Notes: generated by a model from the letters alone, not told the origin. Shown: positions 24,853 to 34,307, counted from the first letter of the stretch. The stretch is 64,000 bases of DNA from Selenomonas sp. F0473 (GCF_000315545.1 NZ_JH992902.1:1136470-1200469); one strand, 5' to 3'. Translations and numbers: made by a program.

Positions 24853-25662
24853 TTATATGACGACTTGAAAGACGTCCTGCTGTCTGTTTGTGATAAAAAT
24901 CTCAATCTCTCCGCGCTCGTTCTCAAGCGCCGCGCGCAGGTGCTCCGCCAGAACGGAGACGACGGGGAACTCCGTGCCGAAATGTCCGGCGTCGACAACG
25001 TGCATGCCCAGCTCGACGGCGCGCTGGGCCTCGTGGTACTTCACATCGCCCGTGACGTAGACGTCCGCGCCGCGGATCGCCGCCTTGTCGATGAACTCCG
25101 CGCCCGCCCCGCCGCAGACGGCGACACACCGCACGGGGCGATTCGCCGCGGCGGCAAGGCGCACATGGGAAACATGGAGAGATGTTTTTACATGGCCGGC
25201 AAAGTCCTCTATGGAGACGGGTGCGGGCAGCGTGCCGATGCGCCCGAGGCTCTCCACCTCGCCGTCCGACTCCCCCGTGACGACGAATGCGGAGAGTTTT
25301 TCAAGTCCGAGGCGGGCCGCGAGGACGTCGTTGACCCCGCCGCGCGCGATGTCGAGATTCGTATGGGCGGCGGCAACGGCAATGTGATGCGTCACGAGTT
25401 TCGCAAGACGCCGCCCGAGCGGGAGGTCGGTGCGCAGTTGTTTCATGCCGTGGAAAATCGCGGGATGGTGCGCGACGATCATGTCCGCCTTGCGTTCGAT
25501 CGCTTCATCTACGACGGCATCGTCCACGTCGAGCGCGACCATGATGCGGCTCACCTTCTGCGCAAAGCTCCCGACAAGGAGTCCGGGATTGTCCCAGTCC
25601 TCGGCGAGGCTGCGCGGGGCGAGGTGGTCCAATGCGTTCATTATGACTTGACAGCTTAACAT
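24853..25662 (-). CDS. Nif3-like dinuclear metal centre protein (YqfO family)
   Basis: A 269-residue protein of the Nif3/YqfO family, which forms hexameric rings with a dinuclear metal site. Metal-ligand motifs are MIVAHHPAIFHG and AAHTNLDIA near the N-terminus and DAGHFGTEF near the C-terminus. In Firmicutes it is often next to trmK, and here too, except that repeat copy E separates them. It lacks the central PII-like insertion seen in longer YqfO proteins. The function is unsettled; GTP cyclohydrolase-type and chaperone roles have been suggested for relatives. AGGAGAG precedes the start. Confidence 0.88.
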   Translation of the reverse strand: MLSCQVIMNALDHLAPRSLAEDWDNPGLLVGSFAQKVSRIMVALDVDDAVVDEAIERKADMIVAHHPAIFHGMKQLRTDLPLGRRLAKLVTHHIAVAAAHTNLDIARGGVNDVLAARLGLEKLSAFVVTGESDGEVESLGRIGTLPAPVSIEDFAGHVKTSLHVSHVRLAAAANRPVRCVAVCGGAGAEFIDKAAIRGADVYVTGDVKYHEAQRAVELGMHVVDAGHFGTEFPVVSVLAEHLRAALENERGEIEIFITNRQQDVFQVVI

Positions 25663-25675
25663 ATTCTCTCCTTAG

Positions 25676-25799
25676 GTGGGACGAGATATTGGCGCCTCGC
25701 TGTGTCACTGCGAAAAATCCTGCGGTCGACGTAGGTCTTATCTACGCCCTCCCTTGGATTTTTCTAGTTCCTTGCGATGCATCCAATCTTTCGCCCCAC
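25676..25799 (-). repeat. Dispersed 124-bp palindromic repeat, copy E
   Basis: A full-length copy in the opposite orientation to the others. Its reverse complement starts GTGGGGCGAAAGATTGGATG, contains GGCGTAGATAAGACCTACGTCG and ends ATCTCGTCCCAC. It lies between trmK and nif3, 13 bp before the nif3 start codon. Confidence 0.82.
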
Positions 25800-25945
25800 T
25801 GATTAACGGTTTTATCAAGCGGGATTTTCGCGTCACGGGGTGATAGTCACGTTCCTAGTTACCGCGTGCCGCGCGGCGTTTGCCGCAGCGATTTTTAAGC
25901 CATGCTTTTTTCGCAAGGCAAATGCCAAGCGGCAATCATACGTCA

Positions 25946-26635
25946 CTATATTTTTAAAAGCTCCTCCAGCGCCGCGATTCGCTCCGTCACCGCGCGGTAT
26001 GCGCGGCTCGTGCGCGCCTCTTTGCTCTGCGCCATCCCCTCTGCGGCGCGGCGTAGCTTGGCAATCTTTTCGGCAATAAATGCCGCGAGCAGGGGGTCGC
26101 GTTTTTCAATAAGGTTTTCCCCGACATGGAGGAAGACGTCTGCGGGCATCTCTGCGCGCCCGGGTTCTGCGCGGATGATTTCGTAGATGCGCCCGCCTGC
26201 GCGCGCGAGCGCCTCGTCCGCCGCGTGCCAGCCGTTCTCATAGAGCCAGGCGCGCAGCCTTGCCGCGCCGTTCATCGGCTGAAGAACGAGGGCTTTCACA
26301 TGGGCAAGAACGTCCGGATTTCTCCCCAAAATCTGCGCGATCAGCGCGCCGCCCATCCCGGCGATCACAACGGCCTCCGCCTCGCCGGGCACGAGCACCG
26401 AGAGGCCGTCGCCCTGCCGCACGGCAATCCGATCCGCGAGCACATGGGCCTGTACGGTGCGCCGCGCCGCCGCGCACGCCCCCGCGCTGAGATCGCCGAC
26501 GACGCCGCGGGGCGCCCCCCCGTCCCGCACCAAGGCGGCGGCGAGATAGGCATGGTCCCCGCCGATATCCGCAAACGAGGTTCCGGGAGGGACGAACGCC
26601 GCGATCGCGGCCAGACGCGCATCAAGTTGAATCAT
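25946..26635 (-). CDS. trmK: tRNA (adenine22-N1)-methyltransferase TrmK
   Basis: A 229-residue Rossmann-fold SAM-dependent methyltransferase matching TrmK (YqfN), which makes m1A22 in some bacterial tRNAs. SAM-binding motif I is FADIGGDHAYLAAAL. The family's signature AVVIAGMGGALIAQIL and LVLQPMNGAARLRAWLYENG are present. It is encoded just upstream of nif3, a conserved Firmicutes neighbourhood. The start at 26635 is supported by AGGGAAAATG; the tRNA-Asn gene lies 67 bp further upstream. Confidence 0.92.
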   Translation of the reverse strand: MIQLDARLAAIAAFVPPGTSFADIGGDHAYLAAALVRDGGAPRGVVGDLSAGACAAARRTVQAHVLADRIAVRQGDGLSVLVPGEAEAVVIAGMGGALIAQILGRNPDVLAHVKALVLQPMNGAARLRAWLYENGWHAADEALARAGGRIYEIIRAEPGRAEMPADVFLHVGENLIEKRDPLLAAFIAEKIAKLRRAAEGMAQSKEARTSRAYRAVTERIAALEELLKI

Positions 26636-26702
26636 TTTCCCTCAATAATCACAGAATAAAAAGAAAGGGTGTAACGCTGCGTTACACCCTCGCATATACA
26701 AA

Positions 26703-26778
26703 TGGCTCCTCGAACAGGACTCGAACCTGTGACATTCTGATTAACAGTCAGACGCTCTACCGACTGAGCTATCGAGGA
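26703..26778 (-). tRNA. tRNA-Asn (anticodon GTT)
   Basis: A full cloverleaf. The acceptor stem TCCTCGA pairs with TCGAGGA, followed by discriminator G and an encoded CCA. The anticodon loop CTGTTAA has stems TCTGA/TCAGA, and the T-arm is ACAGG-TTCGAGT-CCTGT. It lies between trmK and the LDH-family gene. Confidence 0.96.
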
Positions 26779-26840
26779 ATGTGTCAGACGCGCTTATTAT
26801 AAAGGCTGTGACCCGTCCTGTCAAGGAAATATTTCCCCTC

Positions 26841-27800
26841 TTACTTTACCCTCGCCCCGTCGAGCGCGCTGCGGACGCTCTTCTGCGCGCGGCGGAGTTT
26901 CTCGATTTCCTCCTCCGACAGCCGCACCTCGAAGGAGCGGACGACGCCGTCCTGGCTGAGCATGCGCGGGATCGAGAGCGCGACGTCGTCGATGCCGTAT
27001 TCGCCCTTCATCGCGGCGGCGCACGGCAGAATCGTGTGCTCGTTGTATAGGATCGCCTTGATGAAGCGGCAGACGACCATCGCGATGCCCGTGTTCGTAT
27101 AGCCTTTGAGATTGATCACATCATAGGCGGTCTGAATCAATCCTTTCTCCACGTCCGCACGGCTGAGTTTTTCCTTCAAATGGAAATACTCGTCCAAATG
27201 ATCGATGCCAAAGCCCGCGCAGTTGACGGTCGACCATGCGACGAACGCGTCGTTGCCGTGCTCGCCGAGGACGTAGCCGTGGATGTTCTTCGGATCCATG
27301 TCGTAATGCTCGGCGAGGATATAGCGGAAGCGGTAGGTCTCGAGCATCGTGCCCGTGCCGAGGATCTTCTCGCGCGGATAGTCGAACTCGGTCGAGACGA
27401 CATAGGTCGCCACGTCGAGCGGATTCGTCACCATGATGATCATGGCTTCCTTCGTATGCTTCGTGATCTCGCTGAAGATGGAGCGCATGATCTTCGTATT
27501 CGTGCTCGCGAGCTTCAGCCGATCGGGCGTCTGCCCGGGCAGGATGGACGGCCCCGCCGTGATGACGATGAATCCCGCGTCTTTGCAGTCCTCATAGGCA
27601 CCGGGATGGATCTTGATATTCGTGCTGTACGGCGAGGACATCGCATGGCTCGTGTCGAGCGCCTCGCCGCGCGCACGGTCCATATCGAGATCGATGAGCG
27701 CAATCTCGGAGGCCAGCTGAAAATCCGCGATCTTGTTCAGCACGGCGGAGCCTACGTTGCTCGTCCCGATGATGACGATTTTCCCCTTATTGACGGCCAT
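26841..27800 (-). CDS. L-lactate/L-2-hydroxyacid dehydrogenase family protein
   Basis: A 319-residue NAD-dependent LDH/MDH-family enzyme. The Rossmann motif is IVIIGTSNVGSAV (residues 8-20) with Asp37 as NAD-ribose ligand. The catalytic His is in GEHGND, and the LDH-type KGYTNTGIA helix is present. Two features differ from classic L-LDH: the active-site loop reads GQTPDRL (Arg94) and appears about two residues longer than the usual GETRL, and GEHGND is followed by Ala, not the usual Ser/Thr pattern. Both are reminiscent of L-2-hydroxyisocaproate dehydrogenases, so larger 2-oxoacids may be accepted. AAGGGGGTA precedes the ATG. Confidence 0.8.
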   Translation of the reverse strand: MAVNKGKIVIIGTSNVGSAVLNKIADFQLASEIALIDLDMDRARGEALDTSHAMSSPYSTNIKIHPGAYEDCKDAGFIVITAGPSILPGQTPDRLKLASTNTKIMRSIFSEITKHTKEAMIIMVTNPLDVATYVVSTEFDYPREKILGTGTMLETYRFRYILAEHYDMDPKNIHGYVLGEHGNDAFVAWSTVNCAGFGIDHLDEYFHLKEKLSRADVEKGLIQTAYDVINLKGYTNTGIAMVVCRFIKAILYNEHTILPCAAAMKGEYGIDDVALSIPRMLSQDGVVRSFEVRLSEEEIEKLRRAQKSVRSALDGARVK

Positions 27801-27823
27801 AAAAATACCCCCTTAAAAACAAT

Positions 27824-27860
27824 AAAACCCGACCGCACACAGTTCATGTGGAGTCGGGTG
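27824..27860 (-). terminator. Intrinsic terminator after the rpoD genes
   Basis: A minus-strand stem CCCGAC...GTCGGG is followed by TTTTATT. It ends the dgt-dnaG-rpoD transcription unit before the LDH-family gene. Confidence 0.7.
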
Positions 27861-27977
27861 TCGTGTGAACGAAATGATAATTTTTGACAGCATCGCGCAG
27901 CACTTCTTTCGGGCAGATGCCGCAGGATTCCCTGCACGGTCATCGTAGCACTCCGGCACGCGCTTGTCAATGGGTTT

Positions 27978-29093
27978 TTATTCCAAAAAATCCCGCAGGA
28001 CTTTGCTGCGGCTCGGGTGGCGGAGTTTCCGGAGCGCCTTTGCCTCGATCTGACGGATGCGCTCGCGCGTGACGCCGAAGCTCTGTCCGACCTCTTCGAG
28101 CGTGCGCGAGCGTCCGTCCTCGAGGCCGAACCGCAGGCGCAGGACGTTCTTCTCACGATCGGTGAGGGTCTCGAGGACTTCCTCGAGCTGCTCGCGGAGC
28201 AGCATGAACGACGCCGCCTCCGCGGGGGCGGGGGCCGCCTCATCCTCGATGAAGTCGCCGAGGTGGGAGTCCTCCTCCTCGCCGATCGGCGTCTCGAGCG
28301 ATACGGGCTCCTGCGCGATCTTCATGATCTCGTGCACACGCGCAACGGTGATGTTCATCTCTTTGGCAATCTCTTCGGGCCGCGGATCGCGGCCGAGTTC
28401 CTGGAGAAGCTGGCGGGAGATGCGCACGAGTTTGTTGATCGTCTCCACCATATGCACGGGAATGCGGATCGTCCGCGCCTGGTCCGCGATCGCGCGCGTA
28501 ATCGCCTGCCGGATCCACCATGTCGCGTAGGTGCTGAATTTATAGCCTTTGCTGTAGTCGAACTTTTCGACCGCCTTGAGGAGGCCGAGGTTCCCCTCCT
28601 GGATGAGGTCGAGGAAGAGCATGCCGCGGCCGACGTAGCGTTTGGCGATGCTCACGACGAGGCGCAGGTTTGCCTCCTCGAGCCGGTGACGCGCCTCCTC
28701 GTCGCCCGCCTCCATCTGCCGGGCGAGTTCGACTTCCTCCTCGGCGGTGAGGAGGGGCACATGGCCGATTTCCTTCAGGTACATGCGGACGGGATCGTCG
28801 AGGCTCACGCCCTCGGGGATGGAGAGATCGATCTCGACCTCTTCCTCCTTCTCCGCGGGCTCCTCGGGCGCGGGTTCATCGGCGTTCGACGCCGTGTTGT
28901 CGACAATGTCGACGCCCTCGTCGTTGAAGCGTTGATACATATCGTCCATTTCATCGGGGGACATATCCTGTTTTTGCAGTGCGTCGATCAGTTCGCCGTA
29001 TGTCAGCGAACCGCCGTTTTTCTTGCCCTTGGCAAGCAGGCGTTCAATGATATCGGTGCTCGGCGCCTTTTTTTGCTCCGTCCCCTCTGCCAT
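27978..29093 (-). CDS. rpoD: RNA polymerase primary sigma factor RpoD, second tandem copy
   Basis: A 371-residue group 1 sigma-70 factor. Region 1.1 is at the N-terminus ([24 protein letters not shown]). Region 1.2/2.1 starts near [21 protein letters not shown], region 2.4 contains [14 protein letters not shown], region 3 is [19 protein letters not shown] and the region 4 helix-turn-helix is [23 protein letters not shown]. All core and promoter-contact elements are present. It is downstream (31 bp) of a second very similar sigma gene. From region 2 on, the two proteins are almost identical; they differ in region 1.1 and the acidic linker. Which is the housekeeping factor cannot be told from sequence. 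Confidence 0.94.
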   Translation of the reverse strand: MAEGTEQKKAPSTDIIERLLAKGKKNGGSLTYGELIDALQKQDMSPDEMDDMYQRFNDEGVDIVDNTASNADEPAPEEPAEKEEEVEIDLSIPEGVSLDDPVRMYLKEIGHVPLLTAEEEVELARQMEAGDEEARHRLEEANLRLVVSIAKRYVGRGMLFLDLIQEGNLGLLKAVEKFDYSKGYKFSTYATWWIRQAITRAIADQARTIRIPVHMVETINKLVRISRQLLQELGRDPRPEEIAKEMNITVARVHEIMKIAQEPVSLETPIGEEEDSHLGDFIEDEAAPAPAEAASFMLLREQLEEVLETLTDREKNVLRLRFGLEDGRSRTLEEVGQSFGVTRERIRQIEAKALRKLRHPSRSKVLRDFLE

Positions 29094-29124
29094 AACGCTG
29101 TCCTCCTACTGTAAACCGGTTTCG

Positions 29125-30261
29125 TTAAAAGTCAAAATTTCCTTGTAATTTACGCAGCCGCACGGGATGCCGGAGTTTCCGGAGCGCCTTCGCCTCGATC
29201 TGACGGATGCGCTCGCGCGTCACGCCGAAACTCTGCCCGACCTCTTCGAGCGTGCGCGAGCGTCCGTCCTCGAGGCCGAACCGCAGGCGCAGCACCTCCG
29301 CCTCGCGCGGGGCGAGGGTGTTTAAGACCTCCGAGATCTGCTCTTTGAGCAGCATCATGGACGCCGCGTCCGCAGGATCCGGAGCCGCCTCGTCCTCGAT
29401 GAAATCGCCGAGGTGGGAATCCTCCTCCTCGCCGATCGGCGTCTCGAGCGATACGGGCTCCTGGGCAACCTTCATGATCTCGCGCACGCGCGCGACGCTG
29501 AGGCCCATCTCCTTGGCGATCTCTTCGGCCGTGGCGTCGCGGCCGAGTTCCTGCAGGAGCCGCCGCGAAACGCGAACGAGTTTATTGATCGTCTCCACCA
29601 TATGCACAGGGATGCGGATCGTCCGCGCCTGATCCGCGATCGCGCGCGTAATCGCCTGCCGAATCCACCATGTCGCGTAGGTGCTGAATTTATAGCCTTT
29701 GCTGTAGTCGAACTTTTCGACTGCCTTTAAAAGGCCGAGGTTCCCCTCCTGGATGAGGTCGAGGAAGAGCATGCCGCGGCCGACATAGCGTTTGGCAATG
29801 CTCACGACGAGGCGCAGATTTGCCTCCTCGAGCCGCCGCCGCGCGGTATCGTCGCCCGCCTCCATGCGCCGGGCGAGGTCAACTTCCTCCTCCGCCGTGA
29901 GAAGGGGCACGCGCCCGATCTCCTTGAGGTACATACGGACGGGATCGTCGAGGCTCACGCCCTCGGGCACGGTGAGTTCGAGGCCGGCCTCCTCGTCTTT
30001 GTCGATATCCGCATCGTCTGCGCCGTCCTCCGCCGCAAGCGCATCCATATCCGTATCGTCCACAATCTCGACGCCGAGGTCTTGGAATCGCCGGTACAGA
30101 TCGTCCATCTCATCCGGGGACATATCGCCGTTTCCCAGCGCTTCGGCCAGTTCGCTGAACGTCAGCGTACCGCCTTTTTCTGCGCCTCTCCTCAGCAGTT
30201 CGTCAACGCGCTCCGTACCGCGTTCTTCTTCGGGCGCAATCAGCGCCGCCGTTGCCTGCAT
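29125..30261 (-). CDS. rpoD: RNA polymerase primary-type sigma factor RpoD, first tandem copy
   Basis: A 378-residue sigma-70 factor with the same architecture as its neighbour: region 1.1 ([24 protein letters not shown]), an acidic linker ([19 protein letters not shown]), then regions 1.2-4 with [14 protein letters not shown] and [19 protein letters not shown]. Region 3 ([19 protein letters not shown]) and the segment before region 4 ([16 protein letters not shown]) differ slightly from copy two. It follows dnaG by 75 bp on the minus strand, as in the usual dnaG-rpoD operon. A tandem duplication of a primary sigma factor is unusual and suggests divided roles or recent duplication. GGAGGGGAC precedes the start. 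Confidence 0.93.
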   Translation of the reverse strand: MQATAALIAPEEERGTERVDELLRRGAEKGGTLTFSELAEALGNGDMSPDEMDDLYRRFQDLGVEIVDDTDMDALAAEDGADDADIDKDEEAGLELTVPEGVSLDDPVRMYLKEIGRVPLLTAEEEVDLARRMEAGDDTARRRLEEANLRLVVSIAKRYVGRGMLFLDLIQEGNLGLLKAVEKFDYSKGYKFSTYATWWIRQAITRAIADQARTIRIPVHMVETINKLVRVSRRLLQELGRDATAEEIAKEMGLSVARVREIMKVAQEPVSLETPIGEEEDSHLGDFIEDEAAPDPADAASMMLLKEQISEVLNTLAPREAEVLRLRFGLEDGRSRTLEEVGQSFGVTRERIRQIEAKALRKLRHPVRLRKLQGNFDF

Positions 30262-30336
30262 CGTGTCCCCTCCTTTCGGTTCTCTCTAAAACAATCGGTT
30301 TCTCGTATGATGTCTATCGTCCCTTCGCTATAGTTC

Positions 30337-32115
30337 TTAAAGGGCGGAAATTTCGTCCTGGATTTTCTTCACTTCGTTTAATTCGTCAATGTATGCCGGT
30401 TTTCCTTCTTGCATCATTTCTTCCGCGCGCCGCGTGTGCCGGGCGAGCAGGGCGGCGAGATACATCCGGCGAAAGGTCTGCAGCGCGTCCCGGTAGGCCT
30501 CTTCCGTATGCCCCTCCTCCACAAGCGCGCGCGAGATCTCCGCTGCCGCGGCAGGATCCAGGCCCGCGGTAAACGCCGCGTCGAGCGTCCCCCCCGCCTC
30601 CGTATGCGCCGCCGCGCGTCGGAGAATATCGCCGAAAAGGTCGTCCGGAAATTCCGACAGCGGCACTGCGTCCGCAATCTCCGCGAGCAGGGCGGCATCG
30701 TGCCAAACGGCGGCGACAAGCTCGCGGCCCGCGCGCGCCGCGGCCTCGTTCCGGCGGCGCGCGGCGGGCGGCGCGGCGCCGGCCCGTGCCGCGGGCGCCG
30801 CGGCGGCCGCCCCGCCCCGCCGCAGGAACTGCTGCAGCGCGTCCGCAACGACTCCTTCGTCGAGGAAGAATGCGGCCGCCGCCTTACGCACATAGGCCGC
30901 GCGCGTCACGCCGTCAAGTTCGGCGAGCACGGGCAGCATCGCGCGAAGCGCCGCGCGCTGCCCGTCGACGCCCCGCGCCATGCCGCCGACAATGTGGCGC
31001 AGACGGTATTCCGGCGCGGGCACGGCGGTATCGACGACGCTGCGGAACGCCTCCGCACCGTGCGTGCGAATGTATTCGTCGGGATCCTTCCCGTCCGGGA
31101 GCAGGAGGACGCGCACCTCCGCCGCATGGCCGCGCACGGCCGCGAGCGCCCGCAGCGTCGCCTCCTGCCCCGCCGCGTCGCTGTCATAGCAGAACACAAT
31201 GCGCGGCGCGCGCCGAAGCAGCAGCGCCGCATGATCCTCGGTAAACGCCGTACCGAGGGTAGCGACCGCGTTCGCGACGCCTGCCTCCGCGACCGCAATG
31301 GCATCCATATAGCCCTCGACCACAATCGCGACGCCCTCCTGCACGATGGCGCGGTGCGCGCGGTCAAGGCCGAAGAGGAGCTTCCGCTTGTTGAACACGG
31401 GCGTCTCCGCCGTATTGAGATATTTCGGCATCGCATCGCCGAGCGCACGTCCCCCGAAGCCGACGATACGCCCGCGCTCATCCGCGATCGGGATGATCAC
31501 GCGGTTGCGGAACCGGTCGTACACGCCGCCGCTGCGCTCGCGCGCGGAGCAGAGCCCCGCTTCCACGAGGAGTTTTTCGGAAATACCGCGCTTTTGGAAC
31601 GCATCCGAAAGTTTCGACCATGCGTCGGGGGCAAAGCCGAGCGCCCAGCGTTCGATGGTCTCCTCCCCGACGCCGCGTCCCGCGAGGTATTCTTTTCCCG
31701 CCGCGCCGTAGCGCGTGCGCGTGAGGCAGTTATGAAAGAAGTCCCGGGCAAGCGCGTTCACGCGCCGCAGATCATCGAGCGCCCGCAGGCGCGCCTCGGC
31801 GCGCGCGTCGCGTTTCCGCTCGGGCATCGGAATGCCGAGCTGCTCCGCCTGCCGCTTGATTGCCTCAAACGGCGTGATATGCTCCATGAGGGATATGAAT
31901 TTGAACGCGTCGCCCCCCGCGTGACAGCCGAAACAGTAGAAGAACCCCTCGGCGGGCACGACGGAGAACGACGGCGTTTTTTCCTGATGAAAGGGACAGC
32001 AGCCCCAATAGCGTCCGCCCTTGCGCTTCAGAGGAACATAGCCCTGCACGACGGCAAGGATGTCGGTCTGCGCGCGCACCTGCTGCACGAACGCCTCCAT
32101 CCTCGGGTCTTTCAT
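30337..32115 (-). CDS. dnaG: DNA primase
   Basis: A 592-residue primase that lays RNA primers at the replication fork. The N-terminal CHC2 zinc domain has CPFHQEKTPSFSV and FYCFGCHAGGD. The catalytic core follows with the TOPRIM motifs VEGYMDAIAVAEAG and YDSDAAGQ. The C-terminal helicase-binding region is Ala/Arg-rich (a run of Ala and Pro near residues 445-475), typical of high-GC relatives. The start at 32115 follows GAGGAGT; an upstream in-frame extension runs into dgt and is rejected. The order dgt-dnaG-rpoD is the standard macromolecular-synthesis operon of Firmicutes. Confidence 0.95.
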   Translation of the reverse strand: MKDPRMEAFVQQVRAQTDILAVVQGYVPLKRKGGRYWGCCPFHQEKTPSFSVVPAEGFFYCFGCHAGGDAFKFISLMEHITPFEAIKRQAEQLGIPMPERKRDARAEARLRALDDLRRVNALARDFFHNCLTRTRYGAAGKEYLAGRGVGEETIERWALGFAPDAWSKLSDAFQKRGISEKLLVEAGLCSARERSGGVYDRFRNRVIIPIADERGRIVGFGGRALGDAMPKYLNTAETPVFNKRKLLFGLDRAHRAIVQEGVAIVVEGYMDAIAVAEAGVANAVATLGTAFTEDHAALLLRRAPRIVFCYDSDAAGQEATLRALAAVRGHAAEVRVLLLPDGKDPDEYIRTHGAEAFRSVVDTAVPAPEYRLRHIVGGMARGVDGQRAALRAMLPVLAELDGVTRAAYVRKAAAAFFLDEGVVADALQQFLRRGGAAAAAPAARAGAAPPAARRRNEAAARAGRELVAAVWHDAALLAEIADAVPLSEFPDDLFGDILRRAAAHTEAGGTLDAAFTAGLDPAAAAEISRALVEEGHTEEAYRDALQTFRRMYLAALLARHTRRAEEMMQEGKPAYIDELNEVKKIQDEISAL

Positions 32116-32126
32116 GCGGTACTCCT

Positions 32127-33134
32127 CTATATCGGTTGTATACTCATCTCGCCGACGGGCGGCACAAAGATCTCGTGAAAGAGCGCGACGGCATAGCTGT
32201 CGGTGAGCCCCGCCACATAGTCGACGACGCACTGCTGCGTCCCCCAGCGCTCCGCGCGAACGACAAACGCACGCGGCAGCGTGTCAAAATGCTTCATAAA
32301 ATGCGCGACAAGCGCCCGCAGGACAAACCCCGCCTGCGCTCTCTCGTGGGCAAGCGTCTTGGAATGGTAGATGCGCTCGAACATAAAGCTGCGAAAGATA
32401 TCCATCACGCGCTGTGTCTCGGGTGAAAACGCCGCGTCGCCGCGTTCCTCGGACGTGACGATCATATCCGAGACCATGCGCGTGATCATCGCGGACGCAT
32501 CCGCGCCGAAACACGCGATCACCTCGCGCGGCAAATCGCTCGCGTGCAGCAGCCCCGCGCGCAGGCTGTCGTCATAGTCGTGGCAAAGATATGCGATGCG
32601 GTCGGCAATGCGCACGATCCGCCCTTCAAAGGTGGAAGGCATCCCCTTGCCCGTATGGTTCAGGATGCCGTCTCGCACGGCGCCCGTGAGGTTCAGCCCG
32701 CGCCCGCCGCGCTCGAGTATCTCCACCATGCGAAGGCTCTGCTCGTTGTGGGCGAAATGTCCCGTGATCTCCGCCATCACCGCCTCGCCCGCATGGCCGA
32801 ACGGCGTGTGACCGACGTCATGTCCGAGCGCGATCGCCTCCGTGAGATCCTCGTTGAGCCTGAGCCCGCGCGCAATCGTGCGCGAGATCTGTGCGACCTC
32901 GAGGCTGTGCGTCATGCGCGTGCGGTAATGATCGCCCGCGACGATGTAGACCTGCGTCTTGTGCTTGAGGCGGCGAAACGACTTGGAATGCAGAATGCGG
33001 TCGCGGTCGCGCTGGAACTTCGTACGGAACGGACACTCCTCCATCGGCCGGCTGCGGTGCGCGTCGGCGCTGCGCGCGGCGAGCGGCGACAGCAGCTCGT
33101 CCTCCTGCGCCTCGAGGCGTTCGCGGACGGTCAT
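32127..33134 (-). CDS. dGTPase-family HD hydrolase
   Basis: A 335-residue HD-domain dNTP triphosphohydrolase-like protein. Metal-binding HD motifs are THSLEVAQIS, LGHDVGHTPFGHAGE and later RIADRIAYLCHDYDD. The N-terminal FRTKFQRDRDRILHSKSFRRL and KHKTQV are typical of dGTPase-like proteins from Gram-positives. It would hydrolyse dNTPs to nucleoside and triphosphate; the preferred nucleotide is unknown. It lies directly upstream of dnaG (11 bp), so dNTP control and replication are co-transcribed. The ribosome site is weak (AGGTGACGTT). Confidence 0.9.
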   Translation of the reverse strand: MTVRERLEAQEDELLSPLAARSADAHRSRPMEECPFRTKFQRDRDRILHSKSFRRLKHKTQVYIVAGDHYRTRMTHSLEVAQISRTIARGLRLNEDLTEAIALGHDVGHTPFGHAGEAVMAEITGHFAHNEQSLRMVEILERGGRGLNLTGAVRDGILNHTGKGMPSTFEGRIVRIADRIAYLCHDYDDSLRAGLLHASDLPREVIACFGADASAMITRMVSDMIVTSEERGDAAFSPETQRVMDIFRSFMFERIYHSKTLAHERAQAGFVLRALVAHFMKHFDTLPRAFVVRAERWGTQQCVVDYVAGLTDSYAVALFHEIFVPPVGEMSIQPI

Positions 33135-33142
33135 AACGTCAC

Positions 33143-33523
33143 CTACTTGATCACCATCACGGGAATCTTGGATTCCTCGATGACCTTTTGGCTCACGCTG
33201 CCGATCAATACGCCCTTGAGGAGGCCGAGCCCGCGGCTGCCCATGATGATGATGTCGCTGCCCTCTTCCTGCGCAACCGCAAGGATCGTCTTGGCAATAT
33301 TGCCCGTCTTGACGTGCTTGCGCGCGGCGCGTCCCGCGGGGATCTTCTCCCAGATGCGGTCAAAGACGATGTGGCTCGGAATGTCCTTGTTGATGTTGCT
33401 CGCAACATAGACGAAATCGAGCTCCGCATCGCATTTCTCCGCGAAGAACAGCGCCTCGTCCACCGCCTTGCAGCCGCTCACCGAGCCGTCGACGGGCACG
33501 AGGATCTTCTTGATCTTGCTCAT
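33143..33523 (-). CDS. Universal stress protein UspA family
   Basis: A 126-residue UspA-fold protein. It starts KILVPVDGSVSGCKAVDEAL and has the ATP-binding C-terminal motif IIMGSRGLGLLKGVLIGSVS followed by VIEESKIPVMVIK, so it should bind ATP. Such proteins support survival under stress, but targets are generally unknown. Two ATGs lie in tandem (33526 and 33523); the second has 7 bp to GGAGG and is preferred. A palindrome TGATAAA-taggg-TTTATCA lies upstream at 33557-33575. It is close to dgt (8 bp) and could be read through into that operon. Confidence 0.9.
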   Translation of the reverse strand: MSKIKKILVPVDGSVSGCKAVDEALFFAEKCDAELDFVYVASNINKDIPSHIVFDRIWEKIPAGRAARKHVKTGNIAKTILAVAQEEGSDIIIMGSRGLGLLKGVLIGSVSQKVIEESKIPVMVIK

Positions 33524-33556
33524 CATAATCCCTCCTAGTCGTTTCTTCGTCTGCAT

Positions 33557-33575
33557 TGATAAATAGGGTTTATCA
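33557..33575. promoter_or_regulatory. Palindrome upstream of the universal stress gene
   Basis: Perfect 7-bp arms TGATAAA / TTTATCA flank TAGGG, 31 bp before the ribosome site. It may be an operator or an mRNA stem; a similar GATAAA...TTTATC stem occurs in the ompM leaders. Confidence 0.4.
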
Positions 33576-33629
33576 GTATATTTCGATGATTGGATCGGGA
33601 AATCCTCTCTCCTCGAAAAAAAACCTGCG

Positions 33630-34307
33630 CTAGAGCAGATCATGCTCGGCAAAGCTGTAGTAGCCGTCGGCGCCGAGCACAATGTGGTCGATCACGGGGA
33701 TGCCGAGCAGTCTGCCCGCCTCGGCGAGCGTGCGCGTAATGCGCAGGTCTTCGGCGCTCGGCGCCGGATCCCCGCTCGGGTGGTTGTGCACGAGAATGAT
33801 ATGCGCGGCGGCGCAGCGGATCGCGGGCGTGAAGACCTCGCGCGGGTGGACGAGCGTATGGGTGAGCGTGCCCTTCGAGACCTCCGCCACCATGATGATC
33901 TCGTTCTTTGCCGTCAAAGGGAGCACGATGAAATGTTCGTGCGGCGCGCTGCGGTACTCCGGCAGGAGGAGGTCGGCGACCGCCCGCGCCTCGTCCACAC
34001 GCGGCCGCCCCTGCGCGCGGCGCTGCGCCCTGGCGCCGAGTTCGAGCGCCGCGAGCACTGTCGCGGCCTTCGTGAGACCGATCCCGTCGATGCGCGCCAG
34101 TTCCTGGGCCGGCATACGCAGGAGCTCCGAGAGGCGCCCCTCCGGCAGCCGGGCGATGATCCTGCGGGCGAGGTCCAGCACGTGCTCGCCCCGGCGCCCC
34201 GTCCGCAGAAGGATGGCGAGCAGCTCCGCGTCGGTGAGCTGCCCCGCGCCCTTTGCGATAAGGCGCTCGCGCGGGAGCTCGCCCGCGGGCAGGTCACGGA
34301 GCTGCAT
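33630..34307 (-). CDS. radC: RadC/YsxA-family JAB1/MPN-domain protein
   Basis: A 225-residue RadC protein. The N-terminal HhH-type UPF0758 region (LPRERLIAKGAGQLTDAELL, then MPAQELARIDGIGLTKAATV) precedes a JAMM/MPN metalloprotease-like domain with EVSKGTLTHTLVHPREVF and HNHPSGDPAPSAEDLRITRTL. The zinc-ligand pattern HxHxnD is intact. The family is widespread but its original link to DNA repair is not supported, so the function is open. It overlaps the end of maf by 14 bp; ATG 34307 lies inside maf, suggesting coupled translation. Confidence 0.9.
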   Translation of the reverse strand: MQLRDLPAGELPRERLIAKGAGQLTDAELLAILLRTGRRGEHVLDLARRIIARLPEGRLSELLRMPAQELARIDGIGLTKAATVLAALELGARAQRRAQGRPRVDEARAVADLLLPEYRSAPHEHFIVLPLTAKNEIIMVAEVSKGTLTHTLVHPREVFTPAIRCAAAHIILVHNHPSGDPAPSAEDLRITRTLAEAGRLLGIPVIDHIVLGADGYYSFAEHDLL

